NCBI GenBank assembly: GCA_019054805.1
Contig: JAHQIY010000005.1
Span: 5,563,501-5,627,500 of the forward strand
Source of the DNA: Brachionus manjavacas
Taxonomy: Eukaryota > Rotifera > Eurotatoria > Ploima > Brachionidae
DNA: 64,000 nucleotides
Direction of reading: 5' to 3'
Made by a program: the position numbers and the translations under genes. This document shows, in pieces, positions 35,400 to 48,522 of the stretch; position 1 is the first letter of the stretch, and each line of letters begins with the position of its first letter. The notes beneath the pieces are model-generated. The model saw only the letters and a program-made list of their open reading frames with translations, was not told the origin of the DNA and did no database searches.

Positions 35400-35700
35400 A
35401 TATTAAATATTTAAAACATTCAGGTAATATTTTCTCATTCTGAAAAACTAAAAAAAATTTTCTTATTTTTTTGATAAATAGATATTTTTTTTATAATTTC
35501 AAAATTGTTTCTTTATAGCTTGTTGTAATAGCTTGTTGATTCATTTATTTAAATCCAGCTTTTAGAAATACTTAGCGACTCAATTTTTTTTTTTTTTTTA
35601 AATCAACAATGTCTTCATTAAAAAAAATCACGACACTTTTAGTCAAAAACTGTAATGAAGTATTTTGCTTGACTTTATACTCAATTTATTTCTGAGTAGG

Positions 35701-36070
35701 TTTTTATTTATCTGATAAACTGAACCAAGCTAAAGCTCCTTCAGATTGAAAATAAAAATTAAAAAAGTAGCAAAATGGAATTAAAAATTATAATAAAAAA
35801 AAAAGTAAAATAACTTATTTTACCAACGTTTTTGCTCAGTTAAAAAAATAATCACATATGATAATTTTTTATGTATTGAGCGATTCAGGAAAGAAAGAAG
35901 AAATTGTTAGGTAGTAACCACACAAAGGAAAAGGGTTTAAATTTTGATTCGAAACCCACGTATGTCTGGTCGCCAATGGAACAGAATGATCAAGTTTTGC
36001 CCCAATATATCTCTCACTCAAATTGATTTGAGACTCTTAGTAGCTACATTTTATTAAAAACCTCATATTG
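35701..36070 (-). pseudogene. LINE 3'-end copy
   Basis: On the minus strand the sequence goes through TTTGAGTGAGAGATATATTG, TTGATCATTCTGTTCCATTG and GGTTTCGAATCAAAATTTA, matching the C-terminal RT block and 3' UTR of the LINE copies at 1 and 45 kb. It ends at 35745-35701 with the tail CTGAAGGAGCTTTAGCTTGG, TTCAG and AGATAAATAAA. It is 5'-truncated and non-coding. Confidence 0.7.
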
Positions 36071-37541
36071 TAGATATTGCATCAAGTCGTCTTGTATTTA
36101 ATTTCAAATTTTTTTTTTTTATTCGTTGGGTCTCACTTAAAAACATATTTAGGAATCTCTTCAGCATCCTTTAGATTCTTTTCACTGTATCAAAAATTCT
36201 TTCCAACATATTTTAACTTTTAAACACACTAAATGTTGATAATCATTCAATCATACTCTTCATCTTAGTAATTTTTTTTAGAAAAAAAAATTTCAAGTTT
36301 TTAAATTTAATAAATTCAAATTTTATAGTCAACTGAGTTTTTCAAAAAAAATCTAAAAAGCAAAATAAAAATTTACACAGATATGTTATATTATTCCTTT
36401 ATCAAGCTATGTGACATTTTTTAGCTACCACACTTTAAGTGAATATTTAAAATTACTAATTTTAAAGTAAGGATTTAGTTTAAAAACTTTTTAGAATTAA
36501 ATTTCAAGTCATTAGGTAATTCATATTCTACTTTTACAAATTTTATGTGCATTAATTTATTAACTAATTAAAATGTTTTTTTATTAAATAAAATTTGAAA
36601 ATAATTAATTAAATAAAGACATTGCTTTTAAAATTATATGCCAATTATTTTAAAAATTCAAATTTAAAAAAAAATAGATATTATACAAATCGACTCAAAT
36701 TATGGTTTAATTTTATTTTATATCTAACACTTATTTGATCCTGTGTTGAATTTTCTCTTTTCTTTAATTAAGTCATTTAATAAAAATAAAATTAGAACTA
36801 ATTAGAAAAAAATTTTCTGCTAAATTTTTTAGCTGATTCGTTTTGTCTTTGAATTCCTGAAAATTCAAAAATTATCAGTCCCAGATTTAAGTTGTTACTT
36901 TTGTAAAAATATATGAATATAACCCAAAATGCATTATGGATAATTTTGTTATCCAAAATATATGAATTATTTACATTTTTTGAAAAGTATTTCAGAAACC
37001 ATTAATTTTTATATAATATCTGTATGAAAAGAGTTAAATTATTTAGATGGGAAGTAATTACGTTTTGTTTAATAAACTCAAAAATACTAGATGCTAATGA
37101 ATTAAATCTTATCGTCTCAATAAATGAAAGTTTAGAAAAAAGATGAATTTAAATTCATTACTTTCGTGTTGTTTAATTAAAATTCATTACTTATAAAATT
37201 ATATAAAATATTTTGAATAATAATCTGAAAAATTACCTAATAAGAAAATTAAAAAAAACATAAAAATTAATAAAAATTTTAAATGATCAAACTTTATAGT
37301 GTATTTTGTTACATTTAAACATTTAAAAAACAAAATTGTGTAGTTTATGTAGATTTGTATAAATTGTGTTTTTACAAATTTGTTGAATTTTTCAATTTTT
37401 TTAAACAATAATTAAAAGAAAAGAAAAACTAATTTAAAAATTCAAATAGAAGAATTTAAAAAGAATAATACCTTATTTAATAAAAATGATAGAAGAAAAT
37501 GATTTGATCTCCAAATTTTATTTTTTTGATAAGTAACAGAG
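36071..37541. other. AT-rich intergenic sequence
   Basis: Long A/T runs and short low-complexity ORFs only; nothing recognised. Confidence 0.5.
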
Positions 37542-38240
37542 TTGGTTAGAAGTCACAAGTGTAAAGTCAAGACCAAGTTAGGTTTTTTTTTCAATTTTGT
37601 ATGCACTCTTAAGAAACTTTATGTTGCGTTTTTTAGACCTCATCTGGAATACGCGATCGCAGCCTGGTGCCCCTATACAAAGAAAGACATCAACATTTTG
37701 GAAAAAGTTCAGGCGAGGGCATTGAAGCTTGTCAAGTCTATCCGTCACCTCACCTATGAAGAAAGGCTAAAAGAACTAGGACTAACCACCCTAACGTGAG
37801 GAGAGAGAGTGGTGATCTTATCGAATATTTCAAGATTAGTAAAGGGTAAAGTAAAGTTGACTGACATAATCCGAGTAAACTAATGAGTTCATTGTTTTTG
37901 GACGGTCCTGCTAGTAACATTTGTGGTCAAAAGCATAGACTGTTAAAGCAATACACAAGGATAAGTCACAGAGAGCATTTAATTTTAAAGCGAGTTGTTG
38001 ATAACTGGAATAGATTACAACCTGACGTAATGGCAGCAACATAATAACCTATTTTGAAAAGAAAATGGATGATTTTCTAGCGTCAGATCAACTACAATTA
38101 AATGAAACTTATTTTTTTTTGTTTATTTATCTTATTTTTTGTAACTCGATTTAGCTACCATAAAAAGCTACCATTAGTCTTGCTCTACAGGCAAATACCT
38201 GTTGTAGCTCATATTATTATTATTATTAATATATTTTAAC
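37542..38240 (+). pseudogene. 5'-truncated CR1/L2-like LINE 3' end
   Basis: An ORF at 37542-37799 encodes the RT connection domain: KLYVAFFRPHLEYAIAAWCP, YTKKDINILEKVQARALKL, IRHLTYEERLKELGLTTL. After a stop it continues through HRLLKQYTRISHREHLILKR and VVDNWNRLQPDVMAA, which is the C-terminus of CR1/L2-type ORF2. The 3' end at about 38185-38235 has the hairpin CTACAGGCAAATACCTGTTG followed by an (ATT)n run, a typical LINE terminus. It is 5'-truncated and dead. Confidence 0.8.
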
Positions 38241-38300
38241 TTATTTTTACTTTAAATTTTTAATTTATTTTTTTTTGATTTTTTGATTTTTTTTTTAATT

Positions 38301-38340
38301 TGAAGGAGCTTTAGCTTGGCACAGATAAAATAAATAAAAA
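38301..38340 (+). repeat. LINE 3'-tail motif copy
   Basis: TGAAGGAGCTTTAGCTTGGC then ACAG and ATAAAATAAATAAAAA. It is the same tail as at 1191, 35745 and 45651, here about 60 bp after the (ATT)n end of a different LINE family. Confidence 0.65.
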
Positions 38341-38877
38341 AATTTCCTTTCCCTAATTTTTAATTTTGTTGTAATTTTTTAAAGAAATATTTTGATTCAG
38401 ATTTATTTAATTTTTTTTCATTTTTTCTTTTTTTTAAATAGTAATTTTAGGTCAATGGCGAAAGAAGTTTAATTGCTAAGAACCACTTTTAAAAATTAAT
38501 ACACTATAAGTAAAAAAAAATTTAATGATGAATTTATACTAGTTACTAGTTTACTAGTTTGGCTCTGATTCTTAGACTAAAATTTGTATCCAACTTGATC
38601 TGATTGTAAAAAAATCAAACAATTTTTCAAAATTAAAATACCCAAATGACCCAAAAATCACAAAAATCGTGGATTTTTATGATTTTGAACTGTTCAGTGT
38701 TGTCACTAGTGGGACCAATTTGAAAATATAAACTCAAATATAATTAAATTTAAAAAATTTATTTATCTAGTTGTTATGGCTACATATTTGAGGTACACGA
38801 GCGAAAAAAAATGTTTTCAATGGACTCAATTTTTCTCTTAAATTCACATTAGTCTCTAAATTAAAAAAAAATTAAAA

Positions 38878-41800
38878 ATGGACCAGAATTTGATTGACGA
38901 TGACCAAAACTCACCCAAAACATTTGAACACGTGTCACCAAATTTTACCGATATTAAGGTAAACAATACAGACAATTAATTTCGAACTTAATATTTTTTG
39001 TCTAAGGATCAAAGCTTTAACTCGCATGAGGTGACTTTTTTGCCTATTAGACCCGAAAATGACCAAGTGGAAGATGGTACACATCAGGAAGAAAACAATC
39101 ATTTGCCAAATAACATCTATCAAAATGAAAAAGAAAATTTAAGTAGTAAGAAGAGTGAAATTGAAACAGACAATCCGGCGGATACTAACCATAATCAAAT
39201 CAGAAAAGGTACAAGCTAAAAAATAAATTAATCACGTGACTTTAACTTATTTAGTTCATAACTTAATTTAAAATTTTTAAAAATGGTCAAAAATTCAAAT
39301 TGTTTTATGTCTTATGAAGATTCAGATAGCGACGAAGATAAAAAAAGGATAGCCAATTCAATAACAGTGGTTTCAGACTTTTCTGATCTAAAAATTGACA
39401 ACAAAGATCAAATGGAAGTTTACCAGAAAAAAGTAAACCTATCTTTTTCATCGTCTTCGTCTTCGTCTGAACTTCAGTCGCCAAACCAAGTCTCAATCAA
39501 CAAGTTTTCCATCAACTATCAACAAAGCTTTGATTCTTCATCCGATGTCGTACCGAGAAAAAATTCACCGGTTCCTACCTCACCGCCGACAAATATTGAC
39601 TTGGAAAATGAAACATCATCAATAGAACACTTGAGCTCATTGAATAATGCTGAGTCCAATTCCGGGTTCAAGCGTGTCAAATCGGACCGGTCCTCTAAAG
39701 TTAGTGAGTCTGGCTACTACTCGCATCGTCTAAATCGGAATCATTCAACTAAAAATAAAGCTCGAGTAGATGCAAAAAATGAAAAAATTTCTTTTTGCTT
39801 GGACAAGTGGTACAAAGAACTTAAAGGACAAGTTCTAGTAAAAAAATAAATCTATTAAAAATTAAAAATTCTATTTTATTCTATTTTTATAGACAGAATT
39901 TGAAAAAAGTAAAGCCCAAGTTTACCATGAGCAAGAGAAAAAATTTGTTGAAGAAAAAGAGAAGTAAAAGTTTATAAATTAAATAAAAAAAATTTTGATT
40001 TAATTTAATTTAAAAACAAATAGGCAAAATAACGAAGTGGTTAAATTGAGAAGAGAAATTGAACTATTGAGAGAAACAGTTAAGTTAAATGAAAAAAATT
40101 TACTCAAAAAAGACATGGCCATAGAAAATGTGACCAAAGCGTTTGAGAAACAACGCGAAAAAAATGAGCTACAGAGAGTTATGATGGAGTGGAAATTTAA
40201 AAGGCTAGAGAACGCAAAAGAAGCGTTCACATCCAAACTAGCCGAAAAATACTATCACCACAGGCTGAAGATGAAAACATTTTTCAATTGGCAGTGTTTT
40301 CTTATTTCAAAGCATAAGGCAAAAGTAGAAAAAGCATGTAAGAAAAAAGCTGAGGAAGTATGCTATGATTTGGCAACTAATTATGAGAATCGAATAAAAA
40401 AGGTATTTTTTCACTTCCCATGTAAATGCTCAATGAAAAAAATATTTAAGAATTGGATAAAAAAAAATGAGTCTATCTATTTTGATAGGTGTTGGAAATA
40501 CTGATAATTATGGTTGAATTTTCGACTACTAAAATTTAAAAAAATTATCGAAATATTAGTTTTATAAATATTTTATTTGCTTTCAATCTTATTATCTTTC
40601 TCTAAACAAAAACAAATCCTTAATCAAATCATAATTTCTTAAGTAAAATTTTACAGAATTAATAAATATCCAGGGGTCTTTAATTTTTATATTTTATTGA
40701 ATTTAGATTAACATCTTATAATTGAAAAAAATATTTAAGTAAAAAAATTAAAATCCAAATAATTATTCATGCGTACTCTAGCTTATTTTCATTTAAGCTC
40801 TATAAGATTGAAAAATTTTGATTATTTTAACATTTTTCATTTTTTTTTCCAAGATTAAGTTTTTTTTTATCCGAAAAATCAAAAAAAAATTAAAAATGTC
40901 TCCAAGTTTAAAGTGTTTGATAATTTAGTAATTGATTGTTTATCAAAAAAAATAAAAATCTAGAAAAACATTAAATTTCAAAGTTTAGATCCTTTTAGTG
41001 ATGGGTTTTAACTAAACTAATTCAGCATAGTCGGCTAACGCTTATTCAGCTAAAATTTAGACGACTTATTTTTAGTTTACTAAACTAAAGAGAAAACTTC
41101 CATCAATAGATCCTATACATTTAAAGTTTAAGTACAAATAAATTTAAAGTTTAATTAATGTAGTATTGAAATTGGGCATTGCGGATTTTGGAACAAAGAA
41201 CAAAAACAAAAATTTTAAAATAAAATAACTTTTTTACTATGAGTCTAATAATTGTTCTGTAGAATATATCGGTTGATACAAACTTTGTACCACCGAAATT
41301 AAGTCTCTGCAAAAACTCTGCTAAGTACTAAATGTATTAGAATATGATCAAAATTAAATTGCAGAGCTATTGTAGGACAATTTTTAGACTCAAAGTAAAA
41401 AAATTATTTTATTTTAAAATTTTTGTTTTTGTTCTTTGTTCCAAAATCCACTATGCGTTGAAATTGACATGTTTTTGAACAACATTATAAAATTTTTAAA
41501 ACAAAATTTTATCTAAAAAAATGTATCTTAATAATTAGTTTAAAAAGATAATTTAATTTTCTGATTTGAATTTTAAAGTGGTTAAATTTTAAATTCAAAT
41601 AATTTTAAAATTTCAAACATAAATTGAATATGTTTATTTGGTTGAAATTGGGAAGTAGAACAAAATAGTGATTGAAGATTTTCTACAGAATCAAAAAATT
41701 GTCTAACTTAATAACATTCACTCTTCTACATCTTAACTCAAGATATTAATTCACAAAATAAAGAGAAAAGAAGCAGACTAAAAATTTTTGTTATCTGAGA

Positions 41801-44081
41801 AACACATTGATACAGGAATAAAAATATAATTTTGAACCTTTCTTTGATTTATGGAAACTAAACAAACAAAACTATTCAAATTTTTTTCAATTTAAATTTT
41901 TAAATTATAATTTTTTTGCCCAAATTCAAATTAGAATTTTTTTCTTATTGAAATATATATTGTTGAGTAATTAAATAATCAGGATTTTTTATATCAATGA
42001 TGAGTTAAAAAACAAAATAAGTAAAAAATAAATTTTTGGTTAGTATTAATTAGATTATTTATTAGTAGAAATTTTCGATTGCAAAACTAATTATGTGTTT
42101 GCACATACTTGTGCATCTACCTTCTTTCCATTTAGAAGCATCATTTGGTAACTACACAATCCTAACTGTTAATGTCCTTTTTTCAAAACTAGTCAAATGT
42201 ATTCCAGCGCATTTCGACAACAGTGCTGAGATTCTCTTTTGTTACTTTATTGTCATCGCTAGCTGGGCAACAATACTCTGTAAAATCATCACAGGTATTT
42301 GAACATATTGCTTTATTGTTTTTAGCTCAATTGTAGCCAGAAATCCACTTCTCATCTTTCATTTTTTCATTTTTAATAACGTAGTTGAAAGACTTTTAGC
42401 AATTTTAAGTTGATGGAACAAGATAACATACACCTTCATATCAGTTTTGATGTGAACTAATGTCTCTTTTTATCGACCTTTTGATTAAAATTCTGACCCA
42501 TTAAATAGGAGCAAAAAACAATTATCTTAAAGCTGTAAATTTTATTTACAAATTTTTATAAATTTTAATTAAAAAATATTTTAATACTAAATCAAAACGA
42601 TTCGATTTTCAATACTTAACTTAAGTCACTAGATGATTACTTGATTGTAGATTGTCATTTTTGTAATTTGAGTTTATTAAGAAATATGAATTGTTTAATT
42701 TTTAACTTAATTTGTCTTTATTTATCATTTAATGAATCAATTTGGTCATCATTCATGGAATAAAGGGGCAATTAAATATGGTTTTTAAAAAAATTTGAAC
42801 AATTTTGGTGTCACTGTCAATTTGTAACATGACTTGGCAAAAAATTTTACTTTTTTTAACCAAGCATCTAAAAAAAATATTAAGTATAGTTTTTAATCCT
42901 TTTCAAAACGTTAACTTGTAAATTTTAAATCTTTTTGCCACAAGCCAAACTTGAACTCAGCTTTTTGAAAAGAGCATCTCATAGTTGCACATTCGAAAAC
43001 AAGAGATCACCTTGAGAAATTTCAAACAATGTCCAAAGGAATTCACTCGGACTTCCTTGTATGAATATATTTTCTTTATTTTTTCTGAAATTTTATTCAA
43101 ATTTTTTTATTTGCTAAGTCATTTTACAAATCGACAGTGACATTTAATTTTAAGATTTATTAAATTTATTTTTTTTTAAATTAAAAATTTTTTATTTATT
43201 TTTTTACTTAAAATAATTTCATTAATAGAAAAAAAATCTGATAAAATTTTTTTGAATATAAAGCTTGATGAAGAACTAAATTCTAGTCGAATGGAAGTAG
43301 AAAAGTATCGAATAGAAATGACCAAAAATGAAGAAAATATGCGTAAAGCATTAATGAGAGGCGTTTGTGCCTTAAATATGGAAGCGATGTCTATATTTAA
43401 TGAAAATCAAGTGCTAGCCAATTTACAAAAAACAGATATTTTTTCCAACTGTATGCCAACCTTAAAGACTGCCAGTAGCTTGAATGATTTAAGTTTGAGT
43501 GGTAAACACGAAAGTGAGAAGAATTTAGCCCGCAAAGTTAAATCCTATTGTGAGACCAGTTTATCAAATAAAAGCAAAAACACTGAAAACACTACTTTAT
43601 CTGCTGTTGCCAAAGCCAAACTCCAACTATTGAACAGTAACAATAAACAGTCTATTGATACAAATCAGATTGTAGAGCAAAATAATGAACCCAGTGTGCC
43701 AAATCAAAAACTTTGTTCCAACAATAAAGTGTTTGATGAATTAACTGAACATAATTTAATGATAACAAAAGTGAGTTGATGAAAATTTATTTATTTTTAA
43801 TTTAAAAATGATGATTGACTTTTAAATTTTTTTTACAGAAAATTGGAAATAAACACTCTAATGTGAAATCGAAAGTCGGCTCTTTACCAAAAAGTACTCC
43901 TACGCTAAACCCAATTCAATTGGGATCAACGCTTCCACCATACAGATCAGTTGTAATTGAAAAGCACACCAAAAATAACCAAAATAATGATGACATTTCA
44001 GTGAAAACAATGACATCTAAAGTAAAATATTCTCCTCCAGGACAGCCTGCTAATGTATTAAATACAGTAATAACTACATAG
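38878..44081 (+). CDS. POC5: Centriolar protein POC5 (7 exons)
   Basis: POC5 is a centrin-binding protein of the distal centriole lumen needed for centriole maturation. Exons: 38878-38958, 39007-39208, 39320-39837, 39893-39963, 40024-40402, 43264-43770, 43839-44081, giving 666 aa in phase throughout with GT-AG sites. The N-terminus is acidic and Ser-rich (DSDSDEDKK, SSSSSSSEL). A long coiled coil runs from ELKGQVL-TEFEKSKAQVYHE. The POC5 core is AEKYYHHRLKMKTFFNWQCF, VEKACKKKAEEVCYDLATNY, and NEENMRKALMRGVCALNMEA (about 441-460), the best family signature. The C-terminus is low-complexity. The exon 6 acceptor at 43264 was chosen because it alone keeps phase 0 and reproduces the family spacing; an AG at 43227-43228 would break phase. 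Intron 5 (2861 bp) hosts a MITE and a MULE fragment. Confidence 0.9.
41166..41466. mobile_element. MITE with ~80-bp inverted repeats and 9-bp target duplication
   Basis: The element 41175-41457 (283 bp) sits in POC5 intron 5 between two copies of TTGAAATTG (41166-41174, 41458-41466). The left arm GGATTTTGGAACAAAGAACA and onward is repeated inverted at the right end almost without mismatch for about 80 bp, to the GAGTCTAA word. The interior is non-coding. A 9-bp duplication with long terminal repeats is what Mutator-like (MULE) MITEs show. Confidence 0.85.
42060..42300 (-). pseudogene. MULE transposase SWIM zinc-finger fragment
   Basis: On the minus strand from about 42296 the sequence reads CDDFTEYCCPASDDNKVTKE, NLSTVVEMRWNTFD, and, after stops and a frame change, LPNDASKWKEGRCTSMCKHI. 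The W...C-x-C...C-x-H arrangement with CKHI is the SWIM domain that ends many MULE transposases (one Cys is lost and the loop is shortened). It lies in the POC5 intron near a MULE-like MITE. The hydrophobic plus-strand frame at 42093-42302 is its shadow. Confidence 0.55.
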
Positions 44082-45159
44082 ATAATCAATCCGAAACTAA
44101 TTGTTAGTTTCTTGCGTCAGCTCTTTGTAAATTTTAAATTTGATAATATTTTCTATTAAAAGTTTATCAAAGTTTTTCATCTCGGGTTCGAAATTGAACC
44201 CTTAATTGAGAAAAATTTTCGATAAATAAGCATCAAATTTTGAAATTTTTTTATTAATTTTCCGTAAAGAAAGATTTTTATATGATGAAATTATTTTGAT
44301 CAATAAATTTTTTAATTTTCAATTATTTTATATTTTATTAATTATAAATAATGATAATAATACTTAACCGTCTTGTTTTACTTAAAATCTTTGATTCACC
44401 AGTTCTAGATAATTCAAGTATGACATTTGTTTTTAAATATTAGCTATTTCTTTTCAGTCCTACCGGTGTTAATATTTAAATTTTGTAAATTTCATGGTAA
44501 TTATTGAAACTTTTAAAAATTATATCTTTTGTTGAGGATTTAAGTTTTTGTGATAATTAATTTTTTCAAATTCCTGCAACTCGTCATTAATGTCAATATT
44601 TTTTTTATTATGAAAATCTTGTTTATGTGTGTGTTGAATCCTTTTATTTTCAATTACTTTTAATATTTGATACCATCATTTCTAATAAAAATTACATAAA
44701 ATTAATCGATTTGCGAAAAAAAAATAATTTTACTTAGGCATTATAAAATTATCATTATAATAATTAAAGTAGATAAATAAATATGGATTGAGTTTATTTC
44801 TAATTAAATTTCGGAAATCAGGTAACCTAAAAAATCAACTCCATTAAAAGCTAGACTTCTGGAGTTAGCGTCAGAAAAGAGAAAATTATTTTTTGAAATT
44901 AAAAAAAAATGCTTATAAAAAAACAACGACAATTTTTATTTCAAATGATAAGTGATTTTTTGGGTCCAAATTGAGAGAATTCTTTTAAGTTAAGTTTTCA
45001 AAAGCTGTTAAAGGTGTTAAAAAGTGTGCTAATTTTTTCATACTGGTAAATTTTTAAACCACATTATTGCAATAAAAACAAGCATTAACAAGCAGCAAGA
45101 ACCTAATAATTTAAAGATTAATATTTATTTTTTTAAAATAATTAATAGGGTCTTACTCA
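44082..45159. other. AT-rich intergenic sequence
   Basis: 3' flank of POC5. There is a small palindrome GGGTTCGAAATTGAACCC at about 44185. Nothing else recognised. Confidence 0.5.
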
Positions 45160-45699
45160 AAACACACTAGAAAATTTATGTAAATTTTTAGTCCGATCAA
45201 TTTTAGGCTATTCTTTTCCTTGCTTGAATTCATTTTCAGAAAATAATATCAAAAAGCAATACAGGATACAGCAGTCAGATCTTTCCTTAATTTAAAATAT
45301 GATACTCCCCCCAGCATCGTGCATCATGAGGCTTTTAATAAACTTAAATTACTAACAGTCTCGAATCAGCTTTTTGAGTTGAGTGAGAGATATGTTGGGA
45401 CAGGACTGAGTCATTCTATTCCATTCGTTGTCAAACTAGTGGATGAATCAAGATATATTGGATACCCAACTCCATTGTGTAATTGCTACCTTACTATTTC
45501 CTCTTTTTTTCATGAAGCTTCAACTATTTAAACTTCTGTCACATGTAACAATCTATTTCAATATACGTCTTTTAAAATTTTTTTGCATTTTTTATTTATC
45601 TCATTTTATTAACTCTATTTTTATATTTTTATTTTTTTTATACTTTATTCTGAAGGAGCTCTAGCTCGGCACAGAAAACAAATAAATAAATAAATAAAA
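45160..45699 (+). pseudogene. LINE 3'-end copy with full tail
   Basis: Encodes the C-terminal block YSFPCLNSFSE, AVRSFLNLKYDTPPSIVHHE, AFNKLKLLTVSNQLFELSER (open at 45319-45531) and matches 640-1235 over most of its length, including the 3'-UTR word CCATTGTGTAATTGCTACCT. It ends CTGAAGGAGCTCTAGCTCGG, CACAG, then a clean (AAAT)n run at 45677-45699. It is 5'-truncated by insertion or decay near 45160. Confidence 0.8.
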
Positions 45700-48522
45700 T
45701 TTAACAAATTATTTTTCAAAGCGTAAAAATTTTAGGGTGTTGCATTTTAGCGTTTATAGGTATTCGTATCCTCATACATTTGCATGATGTTTAGAAAATA
45801 GGAATTAGATAGTTTTCCTTATTTAAAATTAACTTACCAATTGAGCCCAGCACGAAACTATCTACAATGCCTTTTGGATTCTTCTTCTCATTCTTTGAAA
45901 TGTTCTTGACGAAAAAGCTCAACAACTTTGGGAACTATCATGCTTTTTCTAGTTCCAGATTTGATATGTAATTTCCTAAATTTCATTTAAAAAATTTTCA
46001 TCGTCGATAAAATGGGTAACTACGGATTGATCAATAAAATTTTGTGAAATTATTTCTGTGATTTTTTTTCGTTTATTTTCAGGATTTTATAAATTTTGTC
46101 TTCCATGATCTTCTTTTATCAAATGCATTACCCATTATTTTTGATTTGGATAAATTTTTAGTCTTTGAAAGATTTCAAAAGAACCATAAAAATTCTGCAA
46201 AAAAAACAAGTTTTTTTGAACATTTATAATTATTTCCAGATAATACGTTTATTTTGATGAGAAAAATGTTTATCATATTATATCTCATATTTTCTAATTT
46301 TTTTTTTTAAGTAATATTAACTAAATTAATACTATTATAAATTTATTGTTTGAATGTTAAATATTTAAGCATTGATCTCTTGATCACAAAGCTATTTATC
46401 AACCTTTAGTAAAAAAACCAAAAGTTTTTTCACCATTATTAAATCAGGTTATCGCTACTCCTTATAGCTTAAATTTATTTTTTTGTCATTTTTTTTAATT
46501 CTCAAATGAGTTTTGATAAAATAGTGTTTTAAAAGAGATTGATAGCATTTTGTATAAAAATCTACGCTATTATTTTATATCTAAGCCATATTTTTCTAAA
46601 AAAGTTATAAGCATCATAGAAGTTTTTGGCTTTAAATTTAAAATTAAAACGTTTAAAAATAGAAAAATAATAACTTTAATCAATTTTTTTTTTGAAAAAT
46701 AAAATAAAAGATTTGGGCAATAGTCAAAATTTAAGTTTTTTAAAAAACTGTTCTTTGACCGAAGTTGCCAAATAGAAAAGCCTTTTTTCACTAAATAATC
46801 TCTTATTAACAACAAGTGACATATTGTAAGCTAGTTAAGAAAAATTTGGATTATGGTCAATCCTAAAAACTAAAAGATCTTGGAAAAGTTTTATAATGTT
46901 CCCAAATAAATTTGTCGTTAGAGGAACATTAATTTCTTTTAGAAAAGATCATGCAAAAAGCTTTCGATCTTTTGGATTGAATTAATTTTTTTAATTGTAT
47001 TTTTCATTAAATTTTTATTATTTTAGAAATTTTTAAGAAAAAAATTGTAGCAATATAAAATTTATAAATTTTTGTTTTTAAAAGTGAAGCGAAAATTCTG
47101 CAATTGCTTTTCCTAATGCCAAGTTTTCAAGATTTCAAAATATTCCCACAAGTTCTGACTTCTTGACTGAACGATTTTAACAAAATATGTGGCAAATCCT
47201 AGATCAAATTTTAAGATCATTTAAAATTCTAAAACTTAATTAATCTAAATCTTAATTAAACTTAATTTTTTTTTTTAATTTAAAAAAAAATATTTACTAA
47301 TCATTACTAAACATGTTTTTTCTAATGATGGTTCATAATCAAACTAACATCAAAATGATGGACCTCTAATGTATTTACCAAAAACAATCAATAAATTAAT
47401 AATTACAATTCAATTTAAAGCAGAAATTCAAATTTTTAACTTTTTTTATATTCATTTAGTCAAACTAAAATAATTTTCATTTTCTACTTAAAAATTATTA
47501 CTTTCAAAAAATTAAATTTTTTTGTTTTAAAGTTTTGATTAAAATCAATTTAAAAAATTAAACTTATTAAAGTTCAATGAAAAGTTTTATTTTCAAAATT
47601 TATAAATGAAAATAAAATTGACATAAAAATGTCAAATAATTGTTTTAGAAAAAATATTAAATTTTAAATTTTGATCTTGATCTCGAACTTCAATTTTCTG
47701 AACATTTGTAAAATATAGAACTATTGAATCAAAAAATTGACGCCTGCTTCACAACATTAATTAGCCTTAAAATTGAAATTTTTGTAGTTTAGTTAAAACT
47801 GATCATTTTTTCGTAATTTGACTTAAATTTTGAATATTGCTTTAAATTTCCTGATTTTAAAATTATTTTTTGGGTCAGGTTTAATAAAAGAGCAACCTTG
47901 TTAAATTGGAATCTTAATTTTTTGTTTATTTTAAAATTATCTGATTCAGAATTTAAATTTAATTAAGAGATTTCGAAATTGGTCTAGATTTTAAAGAATA
48001 TGTTATTTGAACATTTTAAATCAGGATCTATAAAATATTCTGATTTTTAAATTAGATAAACTGTCTTTTCAAGTAGCAGAATTTTAATCAAAATGTAAAT
48101 TTGACAAAGCAGATTTTTTTTTTTCAAATCATGGTATAAAAAATTGGTCTCATTTAAAAATCTTACTCAAGAATGATTAAAACTTACAGTTCATGCAGAA
48201 GCTTTCAACAATGGTTCATTTTTTCGATTAATTATTAGCTATTTATCAGTTATGAAAAAATAAAATGAGAAAACTAAATTGATTTTTATTATATTGGGAC
48301 TATGTTTTTGGGCAGAGATAATCCCGCATGTATTTATCCTAATATTTTAATTTATAATCAAGCTTTTATTGATAAAAAGCAAAATTTTTTTTTCAAAATT
48401 AATTAATAAGATTAAAAGTACGATTTTGATCAAAAACAAAATTTATTGTCTAAAATTTTTTTTTTATTTGACTTTTAGATATAACAACTAAAATGAGATT
48501 ATTTTAGACATTCAATATTCGA
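45700..48522. other. AT-rich intergenic sequence
   Basis: About 2.8 kb with no supportable gene or element. The 46570-46815 minus ORF is low-complexity Leu/Lys/Phe from A/T runs. Confidence 0.5.

Noticed and set aside
35905..35965. TTTCGAATC on the minus strand as a possible tRNA T-arm
   Set aside because: The sequence aligns with the LINE 3' region at about 940-960 and has no cloverleaf.
42093..42302. Hydrophobic plus-strand ORF in POC5 intron 5
   Set aside because: The opposite strand gives a better explanation as a MULE SWIM-domain relic.
43229..43263. AG at 43227-43228 as the acceptor of POC5 exon 6
   Set aside because: It would start in phase 1 after a phase-0 donor; the AG at 43262-43263 keeps frame and family spacing.
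44175..44215. GGGTTCGAAATTGAACCC, resembling a tRNA T-loop
   Set aside because: It is a simple palindrome; no acceptor, D or anticodon arms surround it.
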